Origin: Rhodospirillales bacterium
Lineage (GTDB): Bacteria > Pseudomonadota > Alphaproteobacteria > Reyranellales > Reyranellaceae
DNA length: 64,000 bases
Direction of reading: 5' to 3'
Assembly: GCA_016185145.1 (NCBI GenBank)
Contig: JACPOB010000099.1
Coordinates: 62,001 to 126,000, forward strand
Below, in pieces: positions 42,337-50,945 of the stretch. The notes under the pieces are model-generated. The model was not told where the DNA came from, ran no database searches, and was given only the letters and a program-made list of their open reading frames with translations. Position 1 is the stretch's first letter. Each line of letters begins with the position of its first letter. A program made the translations under genes and the position numbers.

Positions 42337-43086
42337 TCAGGCGACGCGTGTCTGCGCCGCCTCGAAGAGCTGGCGAAAGTCGTCCAGCACGAAATACGTG
42401 TCCTGCAGCTTGTCGATTTGATAGGGCCGGCGCATGACGCTGGCCGCATCAAAAGGCAGCCGCTCGACGTCGTCACCCGACATCGCGTGCTTCACTTCGG
42501 CGGCGGACGAGAGAATGCCCGCACCATAGATCTTGAGGCCCGCAGGCGTGCGGATCAGGCCGAATTCGACGGTGTACCAGTAGAGGCGCGCCAGAAGGTC
42601 GATCTTGGCGCCGGCCTCCAACGCGCGCTGGCCGTACATCTGGATGTAGTCGGCGAACACCGGGTTGCTGAGCAGCGGCACGTGGCCAAAGAAATCGTGG
42701 AACAGGTCGGGCTCGACCAGATAGTCGATCTCGTCGCGGGTGCGGATCCACACCGTAACCGGAAATCGCCGATGTGCCAGGTGATCGTAGAACACCGCGT
42801 CGGGAACGAGGCCCGGCACGCCGACGACGCGCCAGCCGGTCAACTTCTCCAGCCGCGCGTTCACGGTGTCGAAGTCGGGGATGGCGTCGCCGATGCCGAG
42901 CGTCTCGAGCCCCTGCACGAACTCGTCGCACGCATGCGCCTTGGCGAGCGCGGTCTGGCGCTCGACCAGCAGGCGCCAGACGGCCTGGTCTTCGTCCGAG
43001 TAATCACTGGCGTGCTGCGGCACCGTCCAGTCGGTCGCCATGCCGGCGTAGTTGCCGCGGAGGTTCTCGAGAGGGGCGATGTTCAT
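42337..43086 (-). CDS. phhA: Phenylalanine-4-hydroxylase
   Basis: This 249-residue monomeric-type aromatic amino acid hydroxylase converts phenylalanine to tyrosine with tetrahydropterin and iron. The iron ligands H130, H135 (EPDLFHDFFGHVPLL) and E174 (YWYTVEFGL) are present. No pterin-carbinolamine dehydratase gene is nearby. It is divergent from an Lrp-type regulator, which is the likely controller. Confidence 0.95.
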   Translation of the reverse strand: MNIAPLENLRGNYAGMATDWTVPQHASDYSDEDQAVWRLLVERQTALAKAHACDEFVQGLETLGIGDAIPDFDTVNARLEKLTGWRVVGVPGLVPDAVFYDHLAHRRFPVTVWIRTRDEIDYLVEPDLFHDFFGHVPLLSNPVFADYIQMYGQRALEAGAKIDLLARLYWYTVEFGLIRTPAGLKIYGAGILSSAAEVKHAMSGDDVERLPFDAASVMRRPYQIDKLQDTYFVLDDFRQLFEAAQTRVA

Positions 43087-43184
43087 GTCCTGAATATGGG
43101 AAGCAGGGCCGTAGGGAATCCCGGCGAAGTTGGGCTGTCGTAAGGCCCCGAAAGGCGATAATATCCATAAAATTGATCTTATTT

Positions 43185-43197
43185 AGGGATAATCCCT
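43185..43197. promoter_or_regulatory. Dyad abutting the Lrp start codon
   Basis: AGGGAT-A-ATCCCT is a perfect palindrome whose last base directly precedes ATG 43198. It occupies the ribosome-binding position, so it could act as an operator or as a hairpin hiding the start. The upstream 50 bases are AT-rich and suit a promoter. Confidence 0.4.
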
Positions 43198-43689
43198 ATG
43201 ATTGAATTGGATGACATAGACAGACGCATCGTCGCCGCCTTGCAGGCCGAGGGGCGGCTGCCGATCGTCGACCTCGCCCAGCGCGTCGGCCTGTCGCCCA
43301 CGCCCTGCCAGCGTCGCGTGAAGCGCCTGGAAGAAGAAGGGGTGATCACGCGCTACGCCGCGCTGGTCTCGCCGCCAGCGATAGGGCTCGGCCTGCAGGC
43401 GCTGGTTCAGGTGACGCTCGACGATCACTCGGAGAAAATCGTCGAAGCCTTCGAGGCCGAGATCCGTGCACGGCCCGAGGTCGTGGCCTGCTATGCCGTG
43501 ACCGGCGACATGGATTTCCTGCTGCATGTGCTGACGCCCGACCTCGCGAGCTTCAGCGACTTTGCGCTGAAGGCGCTGCTGCGCATGCCGGGCGTTCGCG
43601 GCACGCGCTCGTCCTTCATCATGCAGGCGGTGAAGACCGATCTCGCCTGGGCGCCGATTCCTCAGCCACAAGCCAAGGTGCGTCGTTAG
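43198..43689 (+). CDS. Lrp/AsnC-family transcriptional regulator
   Basis: The 163-residue protein has an AsnC-type helix-turn-helix (LAQRVGLSPTPCQRRVKRLE, about residues 25-44) and a C-terminal RAM ligand-binding domain (VVACYAVTGDMDFLLHV). It begins IELDDIDRRIVAALQ as is typical. Divergence from phhA suggests it senses phenylalanine or tyrosine and controls phhA. Its stop overlaps the stop of the convergent small gene by four bases. Confidence 0.93.
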   Translation: MIELDDIDRRIVAALQAEGRLPIVDLAQRVGLSPTPCQRRVKRLEEEGVITRYAALVSPPAIGLGLQALVQVTLDDHSEKIVEAFEAEIRARPEVVACYAVTGDMDFLLHVLTPDLASFSDFALKALLRMPGVRGTRSSFIMQAVKTDLAWAPIPQPQAKVRR

Positions 43690-43982
43690 ACGCCGTACTC
43701 GGGAGATTCCAGCGGAGGAACCGTCTCGGGCTGCGCCGGCGCCGGCACGCTGAAGGCCTTGTTGCGCAACAGGTCTTCCATGATGGCGATGCCCTTCTGG
43801 AAATCGCCCCTCTCGCAGTCGATTTCCGCGCCAATGCGCGTGTGGTTGCGTCTGCCGTCCGAGTTGTTGCTGCGGCCGACGCCGTACCGGTCGTAGAAAG
43901 AAATGAGCTGGCGGCAGCGCGCCGCCGGGCTGACGGTCGCCTGCGCCAGCTGGGCCGCCACGAGGAGGGCAACGATCTCCAT
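43686..43982 (-). CDS. Small putative exported protein, unknown function
   Basis: The 98-residue product has a short hydrophobic N-terminus (MEIVALLVAAQLAQATVSPA) and a mature part with two cysteines (ARCRQL and EIDCERGDFQKGI). The latter may form a disulphide. It follows the dehydratase gene by five bases, so it is probably co-transcribed. I do not recognise a named family. Confidence 0.65.
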   Translation of the reverse strand: MEIVALLVAAQLAQATVSPAARCRQLISFYDRYGVGRSNNSDGRRNHTRIGAEIDCERGDFQKGIAIMEDLLRNKAFSVPAPAQPETVPPLESPEYGV

Positions 43983-43987
43983 GAGCC

Positions 43988-44953
43988 CTAGACGGGACCA
44001 CGATCTGCGAGCAGGCGCAAGTAGAGCGGCCGGTCGATGTTCCCACCGCTCAGCACCAGCGCCACCCGTTTGCCGGCCATGCGGTCGCGTTCCTGCATCA
44101 GGGCGGCGAGGGCGGCAGCGCCCGCACCTTCAGTGAGCTGATGCGTGTCCTCGTAGTAGGCGCGCATGGCGGCGGCGATCTCGGCATCGCTCACCTGCAC
44201 GATGCGATCGGCGCCCTTCCGGATGATGCCGAGCGCTTCGGCGTCGGGCCCGCGCACCGCCATGCCGTCGGCCATGGTGTCGGCGCTGTTGGTCGGCACG
44301 ACCTTGCCGGCGGCAAACGACAGCGCGTAGGCCGGCGCCTCGGTCGACACCACGCCCACCACCTTGGTCGAAGGACTGAGCGCGTCGCGCATGGCGATCA
44401 CGCCGCAGATGCCGGAGCCGAGCCCGATCGGCACATAGACGGTGTCGAGCGCCGGCGCGCCGCGGAACAGCTCCAGCGCATAGGTCGCCACGCCGCGCAC
44501 CAGGTCGCGGTGGAAGGACGGGATCATCGAGAGCCCGCGTTCGCCCGCCAGCCGCAGAGCGACATCGCGGGCGGCGTCGAAGTCGTGGCCGGCCTCGACC
44601 AGCTCTGCCCCGAAGGCGCGCATGGCCGCGTTCTTCTCCACCGAGTTGCCCTGCGGCACGACGATGGTGGCGGCGATGCCGACCTTGGCGGCGCCGACGG
44701 CGATGCTCTGGCCGTGATTGCCTCTGGTCGCGCTGATGACGCCCTTCAGGTCGGGCTGTGTGCGCTTCAGGCGGTCCATGTAGACCAGCCCACCGCGCAC
44801 CTTGAAGGCGCCGGTCGGCGTGTGGTTCTCGTGCTTCACCCAGACTTCGCAGCCGGTGCGGCGGGCGAGCAACGGCCATGCATATTGCGCCGTCGGCGGC
44901 ATGGCCGCGTAGACAACTTGCGCGGCGTCTTCGACTTCGTGCAGAGACAACAT
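43988..44953 (-). CDS. Serine/threonine dehydratase-like PLP enzyme
   Basis: The 321-residue fold-type II PLP enzyme has the Schiff-base lysine K51 in HTPTGAFKVRGG, a phosphate-binding SGGNI near the C-terminus and RGNHGQSIA near 97. It lacks a C-terminal ACT regulatory domain, so a catabolic dehydratase or racemase is more likely than the biosynthetic enzyme. It is divergent from the M20 amidohydrolase gene by 59 bp. Confidence 0.9.
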   Translation of the reverse strand: MLSLHEVEDAAQVVYAAMPPTAQYAWPLLARRTGCEVWVKHENHTPTGAFKVRGGLVYMDRLKRTQPDLKGVISATRGNHGQSIAVGAAKVGIAATIVVPQGNSVEKNAAMRAFGAELVEAGHDFDAARDVALRLAGERGLSMIPSFHRDLVRGVATYALELFRGAPALDTVYVPIGLGSGICGVIAMRDALSPSTKVVGVVSTEAPAYALSFAAGKVVPTNSADTMADGMAVRGPDAEALGIIRKGADRIVQVSDAEIAAAMRAYYEDTHQLTEGAGAAALAALMQERDRMAGKRVALVLSGGNIDRPLYLRLLADRGPV

Positions 44954-45012
44954 GGCGCCACTTTGGGCTAAGATGCCCCGTCTTCCAATTGGTCTTCCAA
45001 CCGGAGTGTCCG

Positions 45013-46185
45013 ATGCCCGTTCTGCCGCGTTCGCTCGAGATCCAGGGCGAGATTGCCGCCATCCGCCGCGACATCCATGCCCATCCCGAGCTCGCCTATG
45101 AGGAGACGCGGACGTCGGACATCGTCGCCGCCAAGCTCGCCGAATGGGGCCTCGAGGTGACGCGCGGACTCGGCAAGACCGGCGTGATCGGAACCCTGCG
45201 CAAGGGCAATTCGTTGAGGTCCATCGGCCTTCGCGCCGACATGGATGCGTTGCCGATGGAAGAGGTCAACGATTTCCAGCACCGCTCGCAGAACGCCGGC
45301 CGGATGCATGCCTGCGGTCACGACGGCCACACCGCCATGCTGCTGGGCGCGGCCAAGATGCTGAGCGAAAAGCGCGACTTCGAGGGCGCCGTGCACTTCA
45401 TCTTCCAGCCGGCCGAGGAAGGCGGCGGCGGCGCGCGCGAGATGATCAAGGATGGGTTGTTCGAGAAGTTTCCGTGCGACGCGGTCTTCGCCATCCACAA
45501 CAAGCCCGGCGTGCCGCTCGGCCATATCGTCACCAAGCCCGGTCCGTTGCTGGCGGCAGCCGACCGCTGGGACATCCGCATCGCCGGCAAGGGCGGCCAT
45601 GCCGCCCATCCGCATCTTGCCGTCGATCCCCTGGTGGTCGGCGCCAACGTCGTGCTGGCGCTGCAGACCATCGTTGCCCGCAACATCGATCCGCTCGACG
45701 CCACCGTGGTCACGGTCGGCTTCTTCAAGGCGGGCTCGGCCTACAACGTGATCCCGGCCGACGTGCATATCGGCGGCACCACGCGCACCACGACGCCGGC
45801 CAACCGCGAGCTGGTGAAGCGCCGCATCGACGAGATCTGCCGCGGCGCCGAGCAGATGCACGGCGTCAAGATCGAGGTCGAGCACCGGCCGGGCTATCCG
45901 CCGACCGTGAACAACGACGAGCGCGTGCGCTTCGCCCTCGACGTGGCGGCGGGCGTCTGCGGCGATCACGCCGTGAGCGACAAGGTCCGCCCCAGCATGG
46001 GCGCGGAGGACTTCTCCTACATGCTGGAGAAGGTGCCGGGCGCCATGGTGATGCTGGGCAACGGCGGCGGTCCGGAGGCCGTCAGCCTGCACAACCCGCG
46101 CTACGACTTCAACGACATGGCGATCCCGTTCGGCGTCAGCTTCTTCGTGCGTACCGTCGAGCGCTTCCTCGAGCCGCGGGCGTAA
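45013..46185 (+). CDS. M20-family amidohydrolase (hippurate-hydrolase type)
   Basis: The 390-residue zinc peptidase-fold enzyme has HACGHDGHT near 98-106 and AEEGGGGAREMI near 135-146, with a dimerisation domain inserted after about 185. Family members cleave N-acyl or N-benzoyl amino acids or related amides. GGAG precedes ATG 45013. The enzyme may release amino acids that the neighbouring dehydratase degrades. Confidence 0.92.
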   Translation: MPVLPRSLEIQGEIAAIRRDIHAHPELAYEETRTSDIVAAKLAEWGLEVTRGLGKTGVIGTLRKGNSLRSIGLRADMDALPMEEVNDFQHRSQNAGRMHACGHDGHTAMLLGAAKMLSEKRDFEGAVHFIFQPAEEGGGGAREMIKDGLFEKFPCDAVFAIHNKPGVPLGHIVTKPGPLLAAADRWDIRIAGKGGHAAHPHLAVDPLVVGANVVLALQTIVARNIDPLDATVVTVGFFKAGSAYNVIPADVHIGGTTRTTTPANRELVKRRIDEICRGAEQMHGVKIEVEHRPGYPPTVNNDERVRFALDVAAGVCGDHAVSDKVRPSMGAEDFSYMLEKVPGAMVMLGNGGGPEAVSLHNPRYDFNDMAIPFGVSFFVRTVERFLEPRA

Positions 46186-46196
46186 CTGGCATGTCT

Positions 46197-46292
46197 GTCA
46201 TCCCGAGCGTAGCGCGGACCGCGGGCCTCTGGCCCGCTCATGAGTCATGAGGCGGGCGAGACGCCCGCGGTCCGCGCTTCGCTCAGGGTGAC
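46197..46292. repeat. Composite palindrome: family B nested in family A
   Basis: Outer arms GTCATCCCGAGCGTAGCGC and GCGCTTCGCTCAGGGTGAC are of family-A type. Inside, GGACC, arm GCGGGCCTCTGGCCCGC, TCATGAGTCATGA, arm GCGGGCGAGACGCCCGC and GGTCC are of family-B type. It lies between the M20 gene and the exporter gene, 12 bases before the latter's ATG. Confidence 0.9.
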
Positions 46293-46304
46293 AGAGCGCG
46301 CTGC

Positions 46305-48065
46305 ATGGAATTCTTCCGCGTCTACGGTCGGGTCATCGGTCTGCTGCGTGCCGAGCGCAAGCTCGCGATCACCCTGGCCCTGGCCAACGTCGCGGTGGCG
46401 GCGCTGCAGTTCTACGAGCCGGTGCTGTTCGGCAGGGTCGTCGACCTTCTGAGCTCGGCGCGCGACAAGCCGGTCGATGTGCTGTGGAGCGAGGCGCGCC
46501 AACTCCTGGTCCTGTGGGCGGCAGTGGGCCTGGGCGGCATCCTGGCCAACATCGTCGTCTCGCTGCAGGCCGACCGCATGGCCCATCGCCGGCGATTGGG
46601 CGCGATGGCGACCTTCTTCGAGCACGTGCTGGTCCTGCCCTTCGCCTTCCATCACGCCCAGCATTCCGGGCGGCTGCTGAAGGTCATGCTGACGGGCGTC
46701 GACCATCTGTTCGGCATCTGGCTCTCGTTCTTCCGCGAGAATCTCGCGACCTTCGTGGCACTCTTCATCATGCTGCCGCTCAGCCTGTTCATGAACTGGC
46801 GGTTGGGCCTGCTGCTGATCGTGCTGATCCTGTTCTTCGCCATCGCCAATGCCTGGGTGGTGGGCCGCACCGACCGCTTGCAGCAGCAGGTCGAGGACCG
46901 CCACAGCGAGCTCGCCAGCCGGGCGGGCGATGCGCTGGGCAACATCCATCTCATCCAGAGCTTCGTGCGCCTGCGCGCCGAGACCGGCGAGCTCAATCGC
47001 ATCATCCGCGAGACGCTGGCGGCGCAATATCCGGTGCTGAACTGGTGGGCGCTGCTCTCGGTGCTGACCCGCGCCGCGTCGACGATCACGGTCATCCTGA
47101 TCTTCGTGCTGGGCACCTGGCTCTACACGCGGGGCGAGGCGAGCGTCGGCGAGATCGTGAGCTTCATGGGCTTCGCCACCCTGCTGATCAGCCGCATGGA
47201 CCAGGCTTCGGGCTTCGTCAGCCGCATCTTCTTCCAGATGCCGGCGCTGGCCGACTTCTTCCGCGTGCTCGATTCGCAGTCGACCGTACCCGACAACCCG
47301 CACGGCAGGGACATCGGCCGCGCCCGGGGCGACGTCGAGTTCGACGACATCAACTTCTCCTACGACGGCAAGCGGCCGGCGCTGGTGCATTTCTCGCTGA
47401 AAGTGCCGGCAGGCACCACCGTCGCCTTCGTCGGCCCCACCGGCGCGGGCAAGAGCACGGCCTTGTCGCTGCTGCATCGCATGTGGGACGCCCAGTCCGG
47501 CGTCATCCGCATCGACGGCATCGACCACCGCGACATCAAGCTGGAATCGCTGCGCCGCAACATCGGCGTGGTGTTCCAGGACAGCACGATGTTCTACCGC
47601 ACGATCGCCGACAATTTGCGCATCGGCAAACCGGACGCCACCCAGGCCGAGCTCGAGGAGGCGGCGAAGCTCGCCGAGGCGCACGATTTCATCATGCGCC
47701 AGCCTGATGGCTACGACACCATGGTGGGCGAGCGCGGGACGACGCTGTCGGGCGGCGAGCGCCAGCGGCTGGCCATCGCCCGCGCCTTGCTCAAGAACCC
47801 GCCGATCCTGATCCTCGACGAGGCGACCAGCGCGCTCGATTCGGTGACTGAGGCGCGCATCCAGAAGGCGCTCAAGACGCTGATGGCGGGCCGCACCACC
47901 TTCATCATCGCCCATCGCCTCTCGACCATCCGCGACGCCGACCTGGTCGTGGTGTTCGAGCATGGCCGCGTGGTCGAGCAGGGCAGCTACCGGGAGCTGA
48001 TCGGTCGGGGCGGCGCCTTCGCCCGCCTCGTGGCGACCCAGCAGGCCGGCATCGAGGCCACCTGA
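46305..48065 (+). CDS. NdvA/ChvA-like glucan ABC exporter
   Basis: The 586-residue half-transporter has six membrane segments in about residues 15-300 and a C-terminal ABC domain with Walker A GPTGAGKST near 377, signature LSGGERQR near 481 and Walker B ILILDEATSALD near 500. Length and the segment AAQYPVLNWWALLSVLTRAAS are close to the cyclic beta-1,2-glucan exporters NdvA/ChvA of rhizobia. No glucan synthase is in the window, so the exported glucan is not fixed. A terminator follows. Confidence 0.88.
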   Translation: MEFFRVYGRVIGLLRAERKLAITLALANVAVAALQFYEPVLFGRVVDLLSSARDKPVDVLWSEARQLLVLWAAVGLGGILANIVVSLQADRMAHRRRLGAMATFFEHVLVLPFAFHHAQHSGRLLKVMLTGVDHLFGIWLSFFRENLATFVALFIMLPLSLFMNWRLGLLLIVLILFFAIANAWVVGRTDRLQQQVEDRHSELASRAGDALGNIHLIQSFVRLRAETGELNRIIRETLAAQYPVLNWWALLSVLTRAASTITVILIFVLGTWLYTRGEASVGEIVSFMGFATLLISRMDQASGFVSRIFFQMPALADFFRVLDSQSTVPDNPHGRDIGRARGDVEFDDINFSYDGKRPALVHFSLKVPAGTTVAFVGPTGAGKSTALSLLHRMWDAQSGVIRIDGIDHRDIKLESLRRNIGVVFQDSTMFYRTIADNLRIGKPDATQAELEEAAKLAEAHDFIMRQPDGYDTMVGERGTTLSGGERQRLAIARALLKNPPILILDEATSALDSVTEARIQKALKTLMAGRTTFIIAHRLSTIRDADLVVVFEHGRVVEQGSYRELIGRGGAFARLVATQQAGIEAT

Positions 48066-48085
48066 GGCGGGTCAATCCGCCTTTT
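48066..48085 (+). terminator. Intrinsic terminator after the exporter gene
   Basis: GGCGG, loop GTCAAT, CCGCC and TTTT form a short stem followed by a T run directly after the TGA stop. It is the most textbook-like terminator in the window. Confidence 0.6.
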
Positions 48086-48117
48086 GCATCCGTGGTCCAT
48101 ACAAGTAATGATCGGAC

Positions 48118-48909
48118 ATGGCGGAACCCAAGCCGCGCCTTTATCACGCGCTGTCCTCCTACTATTCGATGATCGCGCGCCTCGCGCTCATCGAAGGCGG
48201 GATCGCCTACGAGCCGGTCGTGGTCGATATTCACCTCAGGATGGTCCAGCAGCGGCCGGACTATGTGCGGCTCAATCCCAACATGACCGTGCCGACGTTG
48301 GTGCTGCCGGACCGCGTTCTCGACCAGAGCCGGGACATCGCCGAGTATGCGCTGGGCGTCAGCGAAGCGACCATCGATGGCGACACGAAGGCCTGGCTCG
48401 ACCTTCATTACGGCTATCCGATCGAGGAACTGACTTTCGGCGGGCTTCTGGCCCGCAATCCCCTGGCCCGGATCATGATTCCCAGGCGGCTCGAGTCCAT
48501 CCATCGCCGCCTCCTCGAGCGTGCCGCTCAGACCCCCGACCTTGCCAAGATCTATGAGGAGCGCGCCGCGGTCTTTGCCGAGCGCGTCCGCGCCTTCGAT
48601 CCTGCCGCTGTCGTGCAGCTGGCACAGAAGCGTCGCGCCGAGGCGATCGGTTTCATGGATCGGCTGGAGCAGGCGCTTCACGATGGTCGCGGCGTGATCG
48701 TGCCGCCTGCCTATGGCGCCGCCGACGTGGTCTGGACGGTGTTCCTCGCCCGCATGGAATTTGTCGGCCTGGGCGCCGAGCTCCAGAAACGGCCGGCGCT
48801 TGGCCGCTACTGGCGTGCCATGCAGGCCCGCCCGAGCTTCGTCCCGGCAGACATCTGGACGAAAGTGCACGTCTTTCGCCTGATCGGAGGGATGCTGGGC
48901 ATCGGCTAA
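48118..48909 (+). CDS. Glutathione S-transferase family protein
   Basis: The 263-residue protein has an N-terminal GST fold (PRLYHALSSYYSMIARLALIE, then NMTVPTLVLPDRVLDQSRDIAEY with cis-proline and acidic glutathione-binding residues). The C-terminal half is helical and longer than usual. It is a stand-alone gene between the exporter and the transporter operon. A detoxification or isomerase role is inferred from the family only. Confidence 0.85.
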   Translation: MAEPKPRLYHALSSYYSMIARLALIEGGIAYEPVVVDIHLRMVQQRPDYVRLNPNMTVPTLVLPDRVLDQSRDIAEYALGVSEATIDGDTKAWLDLHYGYPIEELTFGGLLARNPLARIMIPRRLESIHRRLLERAAQTPDLAKIYEERAAVFAERVRAFDPAAVVQLAQKRRAEAIGFMDRLEQALHDGRGVIVPPAYGAADVVWTVFLARMEFVGLGAELQKRPALGRYWRAMQARPSFVPADIWTKVHVFRLIGGMLGIG

Positions 48910-48923
48910 GCCAGGGTACCGGC

Positions 48924-48938
48924 TGGCATAGAATCTGC
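48924..48938 (+). promoter_or_regulatory. Possible sigma-54 (-24/-12) promoter
   Basis: TGGCAT-AGAAT-CTGC has the invariant GG and GC with correct ten-base spacing and differs from TGGCAC-N5-TTGC at two positions. It lies 87 bases upstream of the binding-protein gene at 49011. Nitrogen-related transport genes are common sigma-54 targets. No upstream activator site was recognised. Confidence 0.35.
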
Positions 48939-48951
48939 CTGATATCCCCTT

Positions 48952-48972
48952 GGCGGACGTGTTTTGTCCGCC
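48952..48972 (+). terminator. Hairpin in the leader of the SsuA/TauA-type operon
   Basis: GGCGGAC and GTCCGCC pair around GTGTTTT. It lies between the candidate promoter and ATG 49011, so it is either a leader structure or a late terminator for the GST gene. Confidence 0.35.
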
Positions 48973-49010
48973 TAAGAGTCGCCGGACGGGGAAGCAGAGG
49001 GGCAGAAGAC

Positions 49011-50021
49011 ATGAGCAAATTCGCCAAATGGCTGGGCGGCGCGGTCGCCGCGCTGGCGCTGGGCAGCATGCCCGCCAATGCGCAGACGCCGATCAAGTTC
49101 ACCCTGGACTGGGTTTTCCAGGGGCCGACCTCGCCGTTCCTGGTGGCGCTGGAGAAGGGCTACTACAAGGCCGAAGGCCTCGACGTCACGATGGATCCGG
49201 GCCAGGGCTCGGCCGGCGCCGTGCAGCGCGTCGCCACCGGCGCCTACCAGATCGGCTTCGCCGACGTGAACTCGACCATCGAATACAACGCCAAGAACCC
49301 GGGCAAGGAAGTGCTCTGCGTGTTCATGGCCTACGACTTCGCGCCGTTCGGCGTCTATGCCCTGAAGAAGAGCGGCATCAAGGCGCCCAAGGACCTCGAA
49401 GGTAAGAAGCTCGGCGCGCCGGTGTTCGACGCGAGCTTCCGGCTGTTCCCGGCCTTCGCCAAGCTGAACGGCATCACCAAGTGGGAGCACGTCAACCTGA
49501 CCCCGCAGCTGCGCGAGCAGAGCCTGGTGCAAGGCTCCGTCGACTTCATCTCGGGGCACTATTTCTCGTCGATGCTCGACCTCAAGGCGCGCGGGGTGAA
49601 GTTCGACGACATCGTCGCCATGCGCTACGTCGACTTCGGCATGGACGTCTACGGCAACGGCATCGTGGTCTCGCCGGAGATCGCGGGCAACGAGAAGGCC
49701 GTGAAGGGCTTCATCAACGCCACGCTCAAGGGCTGGCGGGACGTCATCGCCGACAACAAGCTCGGCATCGCCGCCGCCAAGAAGCGCGATCCCCTGATCG
49801 ACGAGGCGCTGGAGCTGGAGCGCCTGCAGATCTCGTTGCAGACCAATATCCTGACGCCTTACGTGAAGGCCAACGGCATGGGCGACGTCCAGCCCGAGCG
49901 TTTCGCCAAGTCGGTCAAGCTGGTGTCGGAGGCCTTCGGCCTGCCGGCCGCGCCGCCGGTCGACAAGGTCTTCACCAACAAGTACCTGCCGCCCAAGGCG
50001 GACCGCATGGTCGTGAAGTGA
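49011..50021 (+). CDS. ABC substrate-binding protein, SsuA/TauA/NMT1 type
   Basis: The 336-residue periplasmic protein has a signal peptide (FAKWLGGAVAALALGSMPAN, cleavage near ANAQ) and a NMT1/THI5-like mature domain beginning PIKFTLDWVFQGPTSPFLVA. Such proteins bind sulphonates, nitrate, taurine, pyrimidine precursors or riboflavin-like compounds. The LDWVFQGPTSPF opening is closest to the thiamine/pyrimidine-precursor subgroup, but this is weak. It is the first gene of a three-gene importer. Confidence 0.88.
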   Translation: MSKFAKWLGGAVAALALGSMPANAQTPIKFTLDWVFQGPTSPFLVALEKGYYKAEGLDVTMDPGQGSAGAVQRVATGAYQIGFADVNSTIEYNAKNPGKEVLCVFMAYDFAPFGVYALKKSGIKAPKDLEGKKLGAPVFDASFRLFPAFAKLNGITKWEHVNLTPQLREQSLVQGSVDFISGHYFSSMLDLKARGVKFDDIVAMRYVDFGMDVYGNGIVVSPEIAGNEKAVKGFINATLKGWRDVIADNKLGIAAAKKRDPLIDEALELERLQISLQTNILTPYVKANGMGDVQPERFAKSVKLVSEAFGLPAAPPVDKVFTNKYLPPKADRMVVK

Positions 50022-50035
50022 GGCTTCAAGGCACC

Positions 50036-50153
50036 GTCATCCCGACCGGAGCCGAGCGTAGCGAGGCGTAGTGGAGGGACCTTTTCTGCTGCCGCATCGA
50101 CAAAACAGGTCCCTCGACTACGCCGCCCTTCGGGCGGCTTCGCTCGGGATGAC
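50036..50153. repeat. Interspersed palindrome family A, copy 3
   Basis: This 118-bp copy begins 14 bases after the binding-protein stop and ends nine bases before the ATPase start. Its left half is nearly identical to copy 1 (GAGCGTAGCGAGGCGTAGTG) and its right half has CCGCCC-TTC-GGGCGG. As with copy 2, it separates a binding-protein gene from the membrane-complex genes. Confidence 0.87.
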
Positions 50154-50162
50154 GGGCTGTTG

Positions 50163-50945
50163 ATGGCCTTCGTCGATCTCAAAGGCGTCAGTCTCACCTA
50201 TCGCCTGGGCAAGGAAACGACGCTCGCCCTTGCCGATGCCACGCTCGGCATCGACAAGGGCGAGTTCATTGCCGTGGTCGGGCCGTCGGGCTGCGGCAAG
50301 TCCACCATCATGAAGCTGGTCACCGGCCTCCTGCCCGCCTCGTCTGGCGAGGTGCGGGTGGCGGGCGAGAAGGTCACCGGGCCGATCAAGGGCGTCGGCA
50401 TGGCCTTCCAGAACCCGACGCTGATGCCCTGGCGCACCACCATGGACAACATCCTGCTGCCCATGGAAGTGGTCGAGCCGCACAAGCGCCGCTTCCGCAA
50501 GCACCGCGCCGAGTACGAAGAACGGGCGATGAAGCTCCTGAACACGGTGGGCCTCGCCGACTTCGCGCGCCGCTATCCCTGGCAGCTGTCGGGCGGCATG
50601 CAGCAGCGCTCCAACCTCTGCCGCGCCCTGATCCACGAGCCCGAGCTCCTGATGCTCGACGAGCCGTTCGGCGCGCTGGACGCCTTCACCCGCGAGGAGC
50701 TGTGGGGCGTCATGCAGGCGCTGTGGCTGGAAAAGCGCTTCACCGGCGTGCTGGTGACGCACGACCTGCGCGAGGCGGTCTATCTCGCCGACACCGTCTA
50801 CGTCATGAGCAAGCGGCCGGGCCGCATCGTGCTCACCCGCAGGATCGACATCCCGCGGCCGCGCTCGCTCGCCACGACCTTCGAGCCGCACTTCGTGGAT
50901 CTCGTGCACGAGCTGCGCGACCGCATCTCGCAGGAGCACGCATGA
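50163..50945 (+). CDS. ABC ATPase, SsuB/TauB type
   Basis: The 260-residue ATPase has Walker A GPSGCGKST (40-48), signature LSGGMQQR and Walker B LLMLDEPFGALD. It drives the importer fed by the preceding binding protein. ATG 50163 is used; TTG 50160 is in frame one codon earlier. The end overlaps the permease start (ATGA). Confidence 0.93.
   Translation: MAFVDLKGVSLTYRLGKETTLALADATLGIDKGEFIAVVGPSGCGKSTIMKLVTGLLPASSGEVRVAGEKVTGPIKGVGMAFQNPTLMPWRTTMDNILLPMEVVEPHKRRFRKHRAEYEERAMKLLNTVGLADFARRYPWQLSGGMQQRSNLCRALIHEPELLMLDEPFGALDAFTREELWGVMQALWLEKRFTGVLVTHDLREAVYLADTVYVMSKRPGRIVLTRRIDIPRPRSLATTFEPHFVDLVHELRDRISQEHA

Noticed and set aside
26625..46292. Family-B repeats as a CRISPR array
   Set aside because: The copies are kilobases apart, each is an internally inverted repeat, and no spacers or cas genes are present.
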